NCBI GenBank assembly: GCA_015179045.1
Contig: WHUZ01000335.1
Coordinates: 1 to 11,106 of the forward strand
Length of the DNA stretch: 11,106 nt
Source: Kalaharituber pfeilii
Taxonomy: Eukaryota; Ascomycota; Pezizomycetes; Pezizales; Pezizaceae
Reading direction: 5' to 3'
The notes below the pieces were generated by a model. That model searched no databases. It was not told the DNA's origin and saw only the letters and a list, made by a program, of their open reading frames with translations. Each line of letters opens with the position of its first letter. Position 1 is the first letter of the stretch. Below, in pieces: positions 1-7,769 of this stretch. The position numbers and the translations under genes were made by a program.

Positions 1-1212
1 TCGTGAGTGGAAGTCGACTGGGTGAAGCGTTTTAGTTGCGTTTTCCTCGTGATATTGGGACAGAATGCCAGCAAGGGCTTGGTTAGAGGCATCGGTTTCC
101 ATAATCGTCTTCAGGCTTCTATCCCATGGGCGCAGTACTGGGGCAGATATAAAGGCTTCCTTTAGCTCGTCAAATGACTGCTGCTGTGCGTCACCCCAAG
201 AAAATGGTACGTTGCCTGTGAGGGTTGTAAGCGGTTTGGCTCTGGCGCTGTAGTTTTTGATGAAGCGGCGGTAATAGTTGGCGAAACCTAGGAATTTCTG
301 GACTTCCTTCTTCTTAGTGGGTGTTGGCCAATCGGTGATAGTACTGAGCTTGTGAGGGTCCATCTTGATCTCCTTCCCATTGATGATATGGCCAAGGAAG
401 ACTGTTTCTTGCACGTGGAATTCCGACTTGGCCAGGTTTATGGCTAGGCCATGGTCGAGTAGCAGTTGTAGGATTCGTTCCACGATTTTTTGATGTTCGG
501 CCTCAGTCTTTCCTCCATGGACCAAGATGTCATCTAAGTACCATATAACGCCATCAACATCCTTCAGGATTTCGATCCATCATCTCCTGAAAACTCGCGG
601 TGCATTAACAAGCCCAAACGCATAACGTATACTCAAACAAGCCCTTCTTGGTTTTAAAGGCGGTCTTCCACTCATCGCCTCACTTGATGCGAATAAGGTA
701 ATAGCCATTCTTTAAGGTCCAGTTTGGTAAAGTATTTACTGCCGCGTGTCTTTTTCAGAAGGTCTGGTATGAGTGGGAGGGGGTACCGATTTGGTACCGT
801 GAACTTGTTGAGGCCTCTATAGTCCACACATAAATGGAGAGAACCATCCTTTTTCCGGACAAAGAGTATCGGTGCGCCAGCCGCGGATCTTGAACGCCGG
901 ATCTTACCGGTAGGCAGATGCTCTTCCAGTACCTCTGCAGGGCTTCATCTTCCTCCCAGTGGTCTTGTATATCGGGCCATTAGGTACTCTAGCATTAGGA
1001 TCATTTGAGCGGGATCTCGTGATCCAGGGTCGGTAGGGTGGTAGTCTGGCTGCTTGTCTACTCCGAAAACACTTGAGCGTAACGTTCGTAACGTTCGCGT
1101 GCGTCAATCATTAATAGTACATCGCCTTCTTCCAAGGGTTCTTTTGCCAAGTCTAAAACAGAAACCGAAGATAAAACAACCTCATCGCAAGGAACAACAA
1201 AATCAACGGGAA
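1..1212 (-). pseudogene. Element A pol: reverse transcriptase and start of RNase H (broken, partial)
   Basis: The minus strand reads through a Ty3/gypsy reverse transcriptase. Visible landmarks are LPPYRP before the domain (1027-1044), the GAPILFV..KKDG block (about 843-876), VDYRGLN (807-827), FTKLDL with the first catalytic Asp (about 714-731), YLDDILVHG with the catalytic Asp pair (YLDD 529-540), the FLGH block (about 388-400) and FLGFANYYRRF (about 258-290). RNase H begins with its first acidic residue in TDAS (Asp codon 91-93) and leaves the window. The frame is open from about 566 to 1. Upstream it is broken: stops follow the protease (1213-1215) and the YAQVFSE stretch near 1070, and frame changes occur near 1000, 900, 690 and 570-640. 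It would copy element RNA into DNA in virus-like particles; this copy cannot make a full enzyme. Confidence 0.88.
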
Positions 1213-1626
1213 TTATGGACCAAAACGCCTATTTTCACAATCAACAGAGAAACCTTTTCTTCCTAACCAAGATAATCCTAACAACACTTCTCTATCACCA
1301 ATATCCAAACATTCTGCATCAAAGTCAAGTACAGTACTAGAGATCACATTACCTGATTTATCCTGAACGCCGGAAAAAGCAAACGCAGTATTTAAGACCT
1401 TTGTTCCACCTTCCAGGGAGCTTCCGTCTCCCTGCCGTATATTTATGCGTCTAGCCCGGTCTTTCCAACCCAGTTTTCTACCTAAAGACAAAGAAATGAC
1501 AGAAGCAGATGCACCAGGGTCAATGAGGGCTCGGATCTTCGTTCCTGAGGGTTGGAACTCAATATCCGTTGCCAGGAGAGGGTGGTGTTCTGGGGACTTC
1601 CCAACGGTGCTTTGGGTGCCCCTCAT
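1213..1626 (-). CDS. Element A aspartic protease (start of pol)
   Basis: This 137-codon open frame starts with an ATG that overlaps the gag stop (ATGA) and lies in the -1 frame relative to gag. The retropepsin active-site block is visible as ALIDPGASASVIS (residues about 33-45). The usual D-S/T-G-A is here D-P-G-A, a Ser/Thr to Pro change that may reduce activity or be a lineage variant. A second conserved block, REVLLGLSWLG near the C-terminus, matches the ILGMPWL segment that follows the flap in fungal Ty3 proteases. The frame ends in TAA where pol should continue into reverse transcriptase, so the stop is probably a disabling mutation. The role is cleavage of the Gag-Pol polyprotein. Confidence 0.8.
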   Translation of the reverse strand: MRGTQSTVGKSPEHHPLLATDIEFQPSGTKIRALIDPGASASVISLSLGRKLGWKDRARRINIRQGDGSSLEGGTKVLNTAFAFSGVQDKSGNVISSTVLDFDAECLDIGDREVLLGLSWLGRKGFSVDCENRRFGP

Positions 1627-1635
1627 TCTTTTCCC
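1592..1635 (-). promoter_or_regulatory. Putative -1 programmed frameshift signal at the gag/pol junction
   Basis: On the minus strand the heptamer G GGA AAA (1629-1635) lies in the gag frame two codons before the gag stop TGA (1623-1625). It fits the X XXY YYZ slippery rule, and slipping back one base enters exactly the protease frame. After a 6-nt spacer a hairpin can form: GGGG (1619-1622) with CCCC (1592-1595), and inside it CCCAA (1612-1616) with TTGGG (1600-1604) around a 7-nt loop. Spacer and stem position are those usual for -1 frameshifting. The overlapping ATGA also allows termination-reinitiation, so the mechanism is inferred. Confidence 0.55.
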
Positions 1636-3474
1636 GAATCGCTGTGGATTGACTCATCGTCTGTATTGAGTTCTGTAATGCGGATGGTGGGCCTATCAGT
1701 GGTGCATTTCTTTTTGGTTGGACGCTCGACTCGGTCCTCTAGGGATTTGACTACTCCTTTTTCTTGTTTGGCCTTTGTGAGCGGCTTCTTCGGCTGATCA
1801 GGCTTGTATGTCCATCCTAGGAAGCAGTTTGATGTTGGGTGGTTATCTCCTCCACAACGGACACACACTCCATCCCTCTTTCTGCGATCCTTAACCTCGT
1901 CTGGTACGTTGTCATTATTTTTTGGATTCTCCGGGGTGTACCCTTCTCGAGAAACGGCCTGTGGTATGGCGGTGGTCGCCCTTCCCGATGTTTGCTTACG
2001 CTTATTGACGGAGGACCTGTGCGAGGAGGAGTAGGAGGTCTTGGAGGCGTAGGTGGCAATGGATATAGCTTTTTCCTTCCATAGAGACCAGTTTGTCATA
2101 GCGTCTGGATGCTCTGCCATATGGTTCGCGATTACGGTGTCGACGTTCTTCATGACGAAGCCGATTAGGACCTCATCCTCTAATCCTGCCGAAAAGTTCC
2201 ATTCGTCGATGTCGGTGAGGTAGGAGCGGATATCCTTTGCTTGGCGGGTATTCTAGATCTTTCGAGCTTTTTCGGCTTTGTCTTGTTTGTCCTGGTATTG
2301 CTTGTGGAATTGCTCCCTACATTCCGGCCAGTTCCATTCCGAATTCCGGTGGCGCCTCCACCAGGTTTTTGCGGATCCCTCCAGGTAGTGGAAAATCATT
2401 CTGTTCTTAGTCCTGTCACTCTCAACATCACATACCTCGAAGTACTCCTCCATGGAGAAGAGGAAATCCTCCAGTTCATCATGCTTTCCAGAGAATGACT
2501 TTGGCTGCTTCACCTTGGGTGGTGGCGAGCGGGACTTCGAATGGGACTGCCGTCGGCGGCGACGAGACCCTGAGCGGTGGCGGGACCCCGAACGACTACG
2601 GGAGGGTCTCCGACCTCGATTATCTGGCAGTGGCGGTGGTGGTGATTGGTTCTGTTGCTGGTGTAGGACGGTAGTGACCTGCTGGGTCAGTACATTCATC
2701 TGAGTGATTAATGTGGTCAGTTGGGTCCCCATTTCCTGTGACATCGTGGTTTGCAAGTTTTCAATTCCGCCATTTCTAGCCTGGGCTTCAGCTTCGAACC
2801 GTTTATCCACGGACCACCAAGTTAGCTAGTATTTCGAAGTTGACTTTTACCAGCTCCTGGAGGTCCTCGATGTCCTGTTTCCTTGTCTGTAGCCACTCAT
2901 TTCGGAGGTTCACAGTATCGGTCATTGCGGTTTCGGCACTAGATTTCGCATGTTCGGTTCTTTACTCTAGACTTCCTTTCGCACGGCTCGCTTCCTCTAC
3001 GAAGGCTTTCATGAACTGGCTGCTTGAACCAGGGGCCGAGGGGCCAGGGGCTGCGGGTCGTGCTCGTTGCTTTCCTTTGGACACCTTGGGAGATGCTGTG
3101 GCTAACACTCTGGGGGTTGGCTGTGCGAGTGTAGGGAAGCGGGTGACCTGTGGCAGCCCGGTGGGAAGGAATTGTTTCGGAATGGTATACTGAGTCGGTG
3201 GGGCATTCCATCCTTCAATCTGGCGTGGGGCAGTATACTCGACCCGACGGGGCTGGTTATCTGCCGATTCGATCTGGCGGGGCTGGTTATCTGACAATCC
3301 GATCTGACGGGGCTGGTCATCTGACATCGCCACATCTTGGCCATCATCGGTAAGGTGGGGCCGGGCCGTTTCAATGGATTGTACCTCTTCCGAGGCATCT
3401 CTGGACTCCTGGGGGGCGTGCTGGGAGCGGTTGGAGTGCTGAGAGAGGCGGGAGAGGGATCGTTGGGGCTCCAT
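1623..3474 (-). pseudogene. Element A gag (capsid/nucleocapsid), interrupted
   Basis: Gag starts at ATG 3472-3474, the first ATG after the leader. In order it has a Gln/Ser/Pro-rich N-terminus with a repeated DNQPRQI motif, a coiled-coil-like stretch (about 2820-2960), an Arg/Ser-rich segment (RSRSGSRHRSGSRRRRR, about 2540-2620), a Ty3-type capsid region (PKSFSGKHDELEDFL...YFEV, then WWRRH and WPECREQF), and a CCHC zinc knuckle C-x2-C-x4-H-x4-C at 1824-1865. It would form the particle and bind RNA. Three lesions break it: a TAA ending the first block (2962-2964), a one-base frame change near 2815-2830, and a TAG (2253-2255) inside ARKI/NTRQ, after which the same frame continues to the natural stop. 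The TAG could come from CAG by C to T. Confidence 0.85.
3241..3330. repeat. 30-bp tandem repeat, three units, inside gag of element A
   Basis: Units are 3241-3270, 3271-3300 and 3301-3330, differing by a few bases. On the coding strand they give ten-residue repeats around D-N/D-Q-P-R-Q-I. The unit length is a multiple of three, so copy number can change without breaking gag. Confidence 0.9.
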
Positions 3475-3511
3475 TGGCAATGGGTATGAGAAAAAAAAGA
3501 ATAAAGGTACT

Positions 3512-3519
3512 AGCAGTGT
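3512..3519 (-). other. Possible self-priming primer-binding site of element A
   Basis: Two bases inside the proposed LTR end (3522), the minus strand reads ACACTGCT. Its exact complement AGCAGTGT lies in the LTR on the same strand (3631-3638), about 38 nt after the TATA box, where the transcript is expected to begin. This is the geometry of self-priming in Tf1-type elements. No TGG-type tRNA primer site (CCA on the plus strand) occurs from 3481 to 3670. The match is only 8 nt, so the call is tentative. Confidence 0.35.
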
Positions 3520-3675
3520 AATGTCAGCGTAGGCGTCGCTGGACTCACGAAAGTGGCACTGGTTTTCCGCGAAGGCAGCGAAGCGGACAGCAAAGGTTAC
3601 GCGAGAGCGTTTTCAAGTGAGAGACTTAGAACACTGCTTGTGTCTTGATTTCCTTCTAGCTAACTGTTCAGCCCG

Positions 3676-3683
3676 TTTATATA
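3676..3683 (-). promoter_or_regulatory. TATA box of the element A LTR
   Basis: The minus strand reads TATATAAA, in the LTR about 200 bp upstream of the gag start. It would set the start of the genomic transcript at about 3640-3650. Confidence 0.6.
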
Positions 3684-3772
3684 GACTTCCGGCCGTCATA
3701 CATGACTAGTCAATCGACAGTAACATGACGATAAACATGCTAAGGTATACAGGCAGAGAAACGTAACAGAAA

Positions 3773-3950
3773 ACACGCATCAGGAAGGTCCGTAATAGCA
3801 GGAAAGGCATGAACGTAATAGAAGCATGCATTAGGAAGGTCCGCGGTAGCTGGAAAGGCGTGGACGTAATGGAGGCATGCATTAGGAAGGTCTGCGGTAG
3901 CCGGAAAGGCGTGAACGTAATAGAAACATGCATCAGGAAGGTCTGTGATG
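3773..3950. repeat. 51-bp tandem repeat in the U3 part of the element A LTR
   Basis: Three full units (3773-3823, 3824-3874, 3875-3925) and a partial fourth (3926-3950) share the core ATTAGGAAGGTCYGCGGTAG and the end GGCGTGAACGTAATAGAA. A degenerate trace precedes them at about 3752-3772. Units differ at 2 to 8 positions. ORFs on both strands through this array arise because 51 is a multiple of three and are not counted as genes. Repeats upstream of an LTR TATA box are often enhancer units; that role is inferred. Confidence 0.9.
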
Positions 3951-4048
3951 CATGTGCGCATATTGGTAGGCCATGTGCAACTTCAACACACACTTCAGTA
4001 GGCAACCGCCGTTTACCAGTGGATGTTGCCTAGTGGTGATCAGTCACA

Positions 4049-4350
4049 TCTTTAGCATACGTCTCTGGTGGTGCTTCCGGAACCGACTCCGTAAGTCTTA
4101 CCTTAGCCGTAACAAGCAGTTCTTAATAGTGATTCAGTTAAGACCCCTATAATCAACATATATGCAGAGTTTACTATTCTTTTTTAGGATGAACAGGATA
4201 GGTGTACCTGCCAGGGATTGTAAGAATCAGATCTTTCCTTCTTTTAATATCTATTTAATATATTCTTTAAGGATTTCCAATTCCTTTTCACTTAATTAGT
4301 AAATAGGTTTCCATAGAGGTTGTTGTTCTTCTTGTAGAGATATACGATAG
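4049..4350 (-). pseudogene. Element B reverse transcriptase, N-terminal part, truncated
   Basis: On the minus strand, one base out of register with gag-protease, an LSEKELEILKEYI block (about 4250-4290) is followed by AGTPILFILKKN and YVDYRGLN (4137-4211), then ITIKN. These match the entry part of Ty3/gypsy reverse transcriptase, and the same block occurs in element A at 807-876. Stops fall just before LSEK, inside the helix, and right after YRGLN (TGA 4134-4136). Similarity ends near 4050, about where the first catalytic Asp motif (FTKLDL in A at 714-731) should appear, so no active-site Asp remains. Confidence 0.75.
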
Positions 4351-4524
4351 TTGTATGATCAGTGTGAAGGTAGTTTTTGCTACTGTCTTAGGATTGAAAA
4401 CTTTCAGAAATTTCTTCTTCTATACTGCTAGGTTAAAGGTTACCTTCTTGCTAGCTTCTATTTGGTAAATGCATACTTGGGGTGTCTTCCTTGCTACAAT
4501 ATGCAAGTACCCTTCAAAGAACAC

Positions 4525-5172
4525 TTACCTTGCTTGCCATTTTTCAGTCATGTACAATTCCTCCGCTTGGCAAAGTTCAAAATACCTAGCCTTAATATGT
4601 TTTGAGCATTTGATATAATTTAGTTTGATATAGCCTGAGTCCCAATCAATATATGGCTGGTGACTAGCCAGCCAAGTCATAGATAATAATACATCATAGT
4701 TATGATCTCTATTACGCATATCGAAATCAATTAGCTCCTCATGAATCTTCTGGATATTATCTATGAGGCTCATTTAGAGTTTCAGAGTATATTCAGTTCT
4801 GGTATTGGGTACAAGTACTCCACCAGTTCCTCTGATCTTGATGAGGAATTTTCTTTTAATGCATGGGACTGGTAGTTTATTGGTGAGTATTGTTATTTCT
4901 ACTCTAGCATCAATACATACCCTAATTATTATAGATTTCTAGATACCATCTTTTTTCTATTTTAGCTTGGCCTTGTGGATAATTGATTTTTTTTGCCAGA
5001 GGTTCTTCAAGAATTGGAGGAGGAGTGAGGCCAACTAGAGAATTAGAAAGAGGGGCAGATACTTCATTGGCTAAGATCTGCTTCTCTAGTTTTCTAACTT
5101 GGATTCATTGAGAGTAGTAATGCGGGATGCTAAGCTGTAAGCTTATGTCCCAGTCAAGTCTTCTTTATTTTC
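4525..5172 (-). pseudogene. Element B protease region
   Basis: In the same frame as gag, the minus strand reads a block around VCIDARVEITILTNKLPVP (about 4860-4917), placed where the retropepsin D-T/S-G-A motif is expected. Here it reads D-A-R-V, so the catalytic motif is mutated or highly diverged. It ends with YDVLLSMTWLASHQPYIDW (about 4635-4691), the conserved segment between protease and reverse transcriptase in fungal Ty3 elements. The 4525-4773 part is open; upstream stops include TAA just before it and two TAG near 4940-4960. Protease and gag share one frame, unlike element A. Confidence 0.65.
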
Positions 5173-7203
5173 TTATTTAATCTTCCTTACCTCCTTTTTG
5201 TCCTTCTTCTTATCATTATCTCTCTTCCTCTTATTACTTGACTGATTAGTTTGCTGGGTCATCTTCCACTCCTTTATTATCTCTATAGCCACATACTTGC
5301 TGAAAGTGTGACCTTTTCTTCTACAGTAAAAGCATTTCCTGTTAGCCTTCCATTTAGTGCTGAGTTCTTTAGAAGAACTAGGGAGGTAAGGGCTGGGCTT
5401 AGAGGTTGTAGATTCCATACTATCCTTCTTCTTGTTCACAGATTATTTCTCCTTTGAATGGCTACTAGGTTTGTTATCACTACTGTGACTCACAACTTGC
5501 ATTGTTCACTCATCCCATATGCTAACTGCTATTATGCATTTACACTAGTCATTAAGTGATTTATTGGGTACTTCTAGCTACATGAGGAAGAATTGGGCAA
5601 TATTTCTTTTCAACCCTTTGACTACCTTATCCTTGAACATTTTATCATCATAATTGGTGAGGTAGTTCATTTTCTTCATAGTATTAATATAGTCCATAAT
5701 TTTGCCCTTCTGTATATAGATATCGAGTTTATCTTGCATTTGCTGCTCTTGCATATAGATTCCCATTTCTTCTACCAAATCTTCTATCTATTTTTTCAAT
5801 GTGGTATCTCTTTAAGTCCCTAGACCTATGTATATATGTTTGTTTTGGCTATGCCATTCTACTGCCTCCTTAGTTAGAGATCGGGATGTATACAGAATTT
5901 TGGTATCTTCTTCAGCAAAGGTTTGGCAGTGCTCTTGAAGGTATACTAAGTCCATTACTTCTAACTTCTATACTTATAATCTGTCTAATTAACTATTTCA
6001 AGTTCTCAGAGTCGGGAGGCAGGCAAATGGGATATATTGACTAGTGGCCTCAGGTTCAGGTGAATCCTATCGTCTAGTCCTATACCTGGTTTTCTTTTTC
6101 ATAGGAAGAGATAGTACTAGTTGGATAGAGAGGATAGTGGTTACAATTTATGCTAGAGATAGTGTTCTAGTTAGTAGTCAAGATGGGGAAAGTATGACCT
6201 GAAGGGCTGCTACTTTGTCTTATAGTTCCTTATTCTGGTTCTTGAAGGAGGTGATTTCTGCTTCTAATATTGTTACCTGTCCTTGACCAGCTCTAATAAT
6301 ATCTTCTTAGAATAGGATTTTCCCTTTTAGATCCTTCTGCTCTATCTTTTATTTGTTGAGAAGGATTTTGGCATCCTATAATTGAGACTCCAAGGCAATA
6401 ACCATAGTTTTCTTCTCGTCTAAGGCCTTGATAATAGTAGCATTTGCATCTTTAGTATACTGCTACTCTAGGTTCTATATCTTTTCTGTAGTATCTGTCT
6501 TCCACTTGAGTTTAGCAGTCTCTATTTTAAGTTGGTACTTTTCCGCAATAGCTAGGATAGTCGCTTTGTAATCAGCTTTTTCTTTTTCTAGCTGTTCCTG
6601 AACTTTAGTTTCCTAAGCTTAGGCTTCAGCTTGAATTTGTGCTTTATAGCATTACTTGTACTTATTAGCATTGTACTTGAGTTATTGTTGGAGATTAATA
6701 AATTTCTGTTTTAGCAATTCGGCTTCTAATTCTTCTTTTCAGTCAATGTCCATTTCTACCAGTAGTTCTAGCAGTAGTAAGTGACTTATCTTGCTTCGAG
6801 CTTTTTCGATCTCATCTGCTATATTTTCTCTAAGCTGTAAAACTAAGTTCCAAGCTTATAAGGAGAATTGTACTATTAGTGAGCTAACATATCTCAGATC
6901 TACTGCCTGTAAAATAGGAATCAGAAAGGTAAGCTTCTCTTATCTCAGTAGGATCATTTGATCCAAGTGGCTTTAGTGGATCTGAATCCAACTTAATTCT
7001 TGAGTGTCCTTGATATGCAATTGCTGGGACTGAGACTTTGTTCGAGGTTGAAGACCTAGTCTTGAAGGAGTGGTGAGGGCAGATTATACTGCTTCTACAT
7101 TAGATTCCGAATCCACTTCATCTTTAGATCTCTAATAGACTAGTTTATTCCTAGCAGTTAAGAGCTTAAGGATCTCAGGGAAGTTATATAATGCTATTGT
7201 TAG
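5173..7203 (-). pseudogene. Element B gag: coiled coil, capsid, zinc knuckle, riddled with stops
   Basis: One minus-strand frame runs from about 7200 to 5173 with no indel. From the N-terminus it has a Ser/Gln-rich leader, a long charged coiled coil (about 6200-6860, with heptad-like runs such as QEQLEKEKADYKATILAIAE), a capsid-like part (5580-5780, ending DKVVKGLKRNIAQFFL), a basic Ser-rich linker and a zinc knuckle CFYCRRKGHTFSKY near 5290-5340. The knuckle keeps C-x2-C-x4-H but its last Cys is Tyr. About 25 stops interrupt the frame, mostly TAA and TAG, many at places where Gln fits the coiled coil, as expected from C to T at CAA/CAG. The initiator is not clear; an ATA near 7196 may replace ATG. 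It is non-functional. Confidence 0.75.
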
Positions 7204-7241
7204 TTATTTGTGAGGTTGTAGCGAAACAAGACCTAACAGAT

Positions 7242-7256
7242 ATAGTGTTACACTAT
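7242..7256. repeat. Perfect 7-bp palindrome next to the LTR-like boundary
   Basis: ATAGTGT and ACACTAT flank a single T, seven bases from the TGTCATGACC motif at 7264. It lies where the leader of element B would be. Function is unknown. Confidence 0.6.
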
Positions 7257-7350
7257 GGGGTATTGTCATGACCTAGCAATTCAGATAACTAACCATAAAG
7301 GTTGTTTTCCAAATTCCTAAGTCCTGAGCTAACAGTTACCCTGAACAACA

Positions 7351-7388
7351 AATAAGTCATGTATTACTAATAAGTCATGTATAAGTCA
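7351..7388. repeat. Short direct repeats with TAAGTCA cores
   Basis: The 14-mer AATAAGTCATGTAT occurs at 7351-7364 and again at 7369-7382, followed by a third TAAGTCA (7382-7388). TAAGTCA differs by one transition from the TGAGTCA of the array at 7480-7597, so these may be decayed outer members of it. Confidence 0.55.
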
Positions 7389-7479
7389 GGTATTACTCAT
7401 CAACAAGAAAAAGGAGGATTAATAATCATGTACAATAGTTTTCTTTAAAGATGCTATCAAAAGAAATGTAACTAACAAA

Positions 7480-7597
7480 TGAGTCAACTAGTGACTCAAA
7501 GAATGAGTCAAGAATGAGTGAGTCAAGGAATGACTCAAGGAATGAGTCAAAAGAGCGAGTCAAAAGGTGACTCAAGGAAAAATCATGTAGTGAGTCA
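7480..7597. promoter_or_regulatory. Array of eight TGASTCA (Gcn4/AP-1 type bZIP) sites
   Basis: Exact TGA(C/G)TCA sites start at 7480, 7492, 7504, 7519, 7531, 7543, 7568 and 7591, with one near-match CGAGTCA at 7556. Spacing is mostly 12 bp, so the array behaves as a 12-bp tandem repeat (about AATGAGTCAAGG). TGASTCA is the known site of Gcn4/CpcA/AP-1 bZIP regulators, which in fungi act on amino-acid starvation. The array ends 54 bp before a TATA-like box. Binding and the regulated gene are inferred. Confidence 0.7.
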
Positions 7598-7650
7598 GTA
7601 ACAGACCCACACCAAACTCATGTATAGGAAAAGAAGAGCTTGGCGGAGCG

Positions 7651-7659
7651 TATTTAAGG
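7651..7659 (+). promoter_or_regulatory. TATA-like box in a GC-rich hairpin
   Basis: TATTTAAGG is flanked by GAGCG (7646-7650) and CGCTC (7660-7664), a 5-bp inverted repeat that puts the box in a loop. It lies downstream of the TGASTCA array and 119 bp before the ATG at 7770. The 7641-7674 patch is the last CpG-containing stretch before the CpG-free block. Confidence 0.45.
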
Positions 7660-7685
7660 CGCTCGCTTTGCCCGCAGAGATAGTT

Positions 7686-7762
7686 CTTCAGAGTTCTTGA
7701 GCCAGAGCACATAGGAAGTACCTTCACTCTGACTTCTCTGAAGCTATCTAAAGTTTAGATAG
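7686..7762 (+). repeat. Two adjacent inverted repeats in the proposed leader
   Basis: CTTCAGAG (7686-7693) pairs with CTCTGAAG (7736-7743). It is followed at once by the palindrome CTATCTAAA (7744-7752) / TTTAGATAG (7754-7762). Together they fill the space between the TATA-like box and the ATG at 7770 and could fold in the transcript. Confidence 0.55.
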
Positions 7763-7769
7763 TTTTAGT

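Larger units (their letters stand above)
1..4048 (-). mobile_element. Ty3/gypsy LTR retrotransposon A, left part outside window
   Basis: Read on the minus strand, the order is 5' LTR (about 3522-4048), gag, protease, reverse transcriptase, start of RNase H. This is the Ty3/gypsy (Metaviridae) domain order. Integrase and the 3' LTR would lie left of base 1. The element is rich in G+C and in CpG, unlike everything to its right. It is defective: gag has two in-frame stops and one frameshift, and the pol part has several frameshifts and stops, but the motifs are easily read, so decay is recent. Its right end lies inside the reverse transcriptase of element B, which suggests a nested insertion. 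LTR ends are inferred from TG/CA termini only, because the partner LTR is not in the window. Confidence 0.85.
3522..4048 (-). mobile_element. Putative 5' LTR of element A (about 527 bp)
   Basis: On the minus strand this begins TGTGAC (4048 to 4043) and ends CTGACA (to 3522), giving the TG...CA ends of LTRs with a short imperfect inverted repeat. It contains a TATA box at 3676-3683, a 51-bp tandem repeat upstream of it in what would be U3, and about 155 bp between TATA box and LTR end for R and U5. It sits about 50 bp upstream of the gag ATG. Beyond 4048 the sequence becomes element B reverse transcriptase. The second LTR is outside the window, so exact ends are not proven. Confidence 0.6.
4049..7263 (-). 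mobile_element. Ty3/gypsy LTR retrotransposon B, internal region, old and mutated
   Basis: Read right to left on the minus strand: gag with a long coiled coil, a zinc knuckle, a protease-type block, then reverse transcriptase cut off at 4049. The domain order and motifs are Ty3/gypsy but distinct from A. The region is AT-rich and CpG-poor (about five CpG between 5101 and 6060). The gag-protease frame stays in register from about 7200 to 4360 despite more than 25 stops, so the damage is substitution, not indels. The rest of reverse transcriptase, RNase H and integrase are missing and may lie beyond element A, left of the window. Confidence 0.8.

Noticed and set aside
1445..2703. Plus-strand ORFs opposite gag and protease of element A
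   Set aside because: They are antisense shadows of GC-rich retrotransposon coding sequence; the domain motifs are on the minus strand.
3481..3670. tRNA-type primer-binding site for element A
   Set aside because: No TGG on the minus strand between the gag start and the TATA box, so no normal tRNA primer site could be placed.
3706..4033. ORFs on both strands through the 51-bp repeat
   Set aside because: They follow from a repeat length divisible by three without stops. They lie in the putative LTR and have no coding features.
5173..7200. Reassigned genetic code with TAA/TAG read as Gln
   Set aside because: The in-frame TAA/TAG in element B often sit where Gln fits, but TGA also occurs, CAA/CAG are used beside them, and the spliced gene at 8161-10294 runs for 630 codons with no internal TAA/TAG. 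C-to-T mutation explains it better.
7480..7597. CRISPR-like array
   Set aside because: The 12-bp period with no unique spacers is a short tandem repeat of TGASTCA, not direct repeats with spacers.
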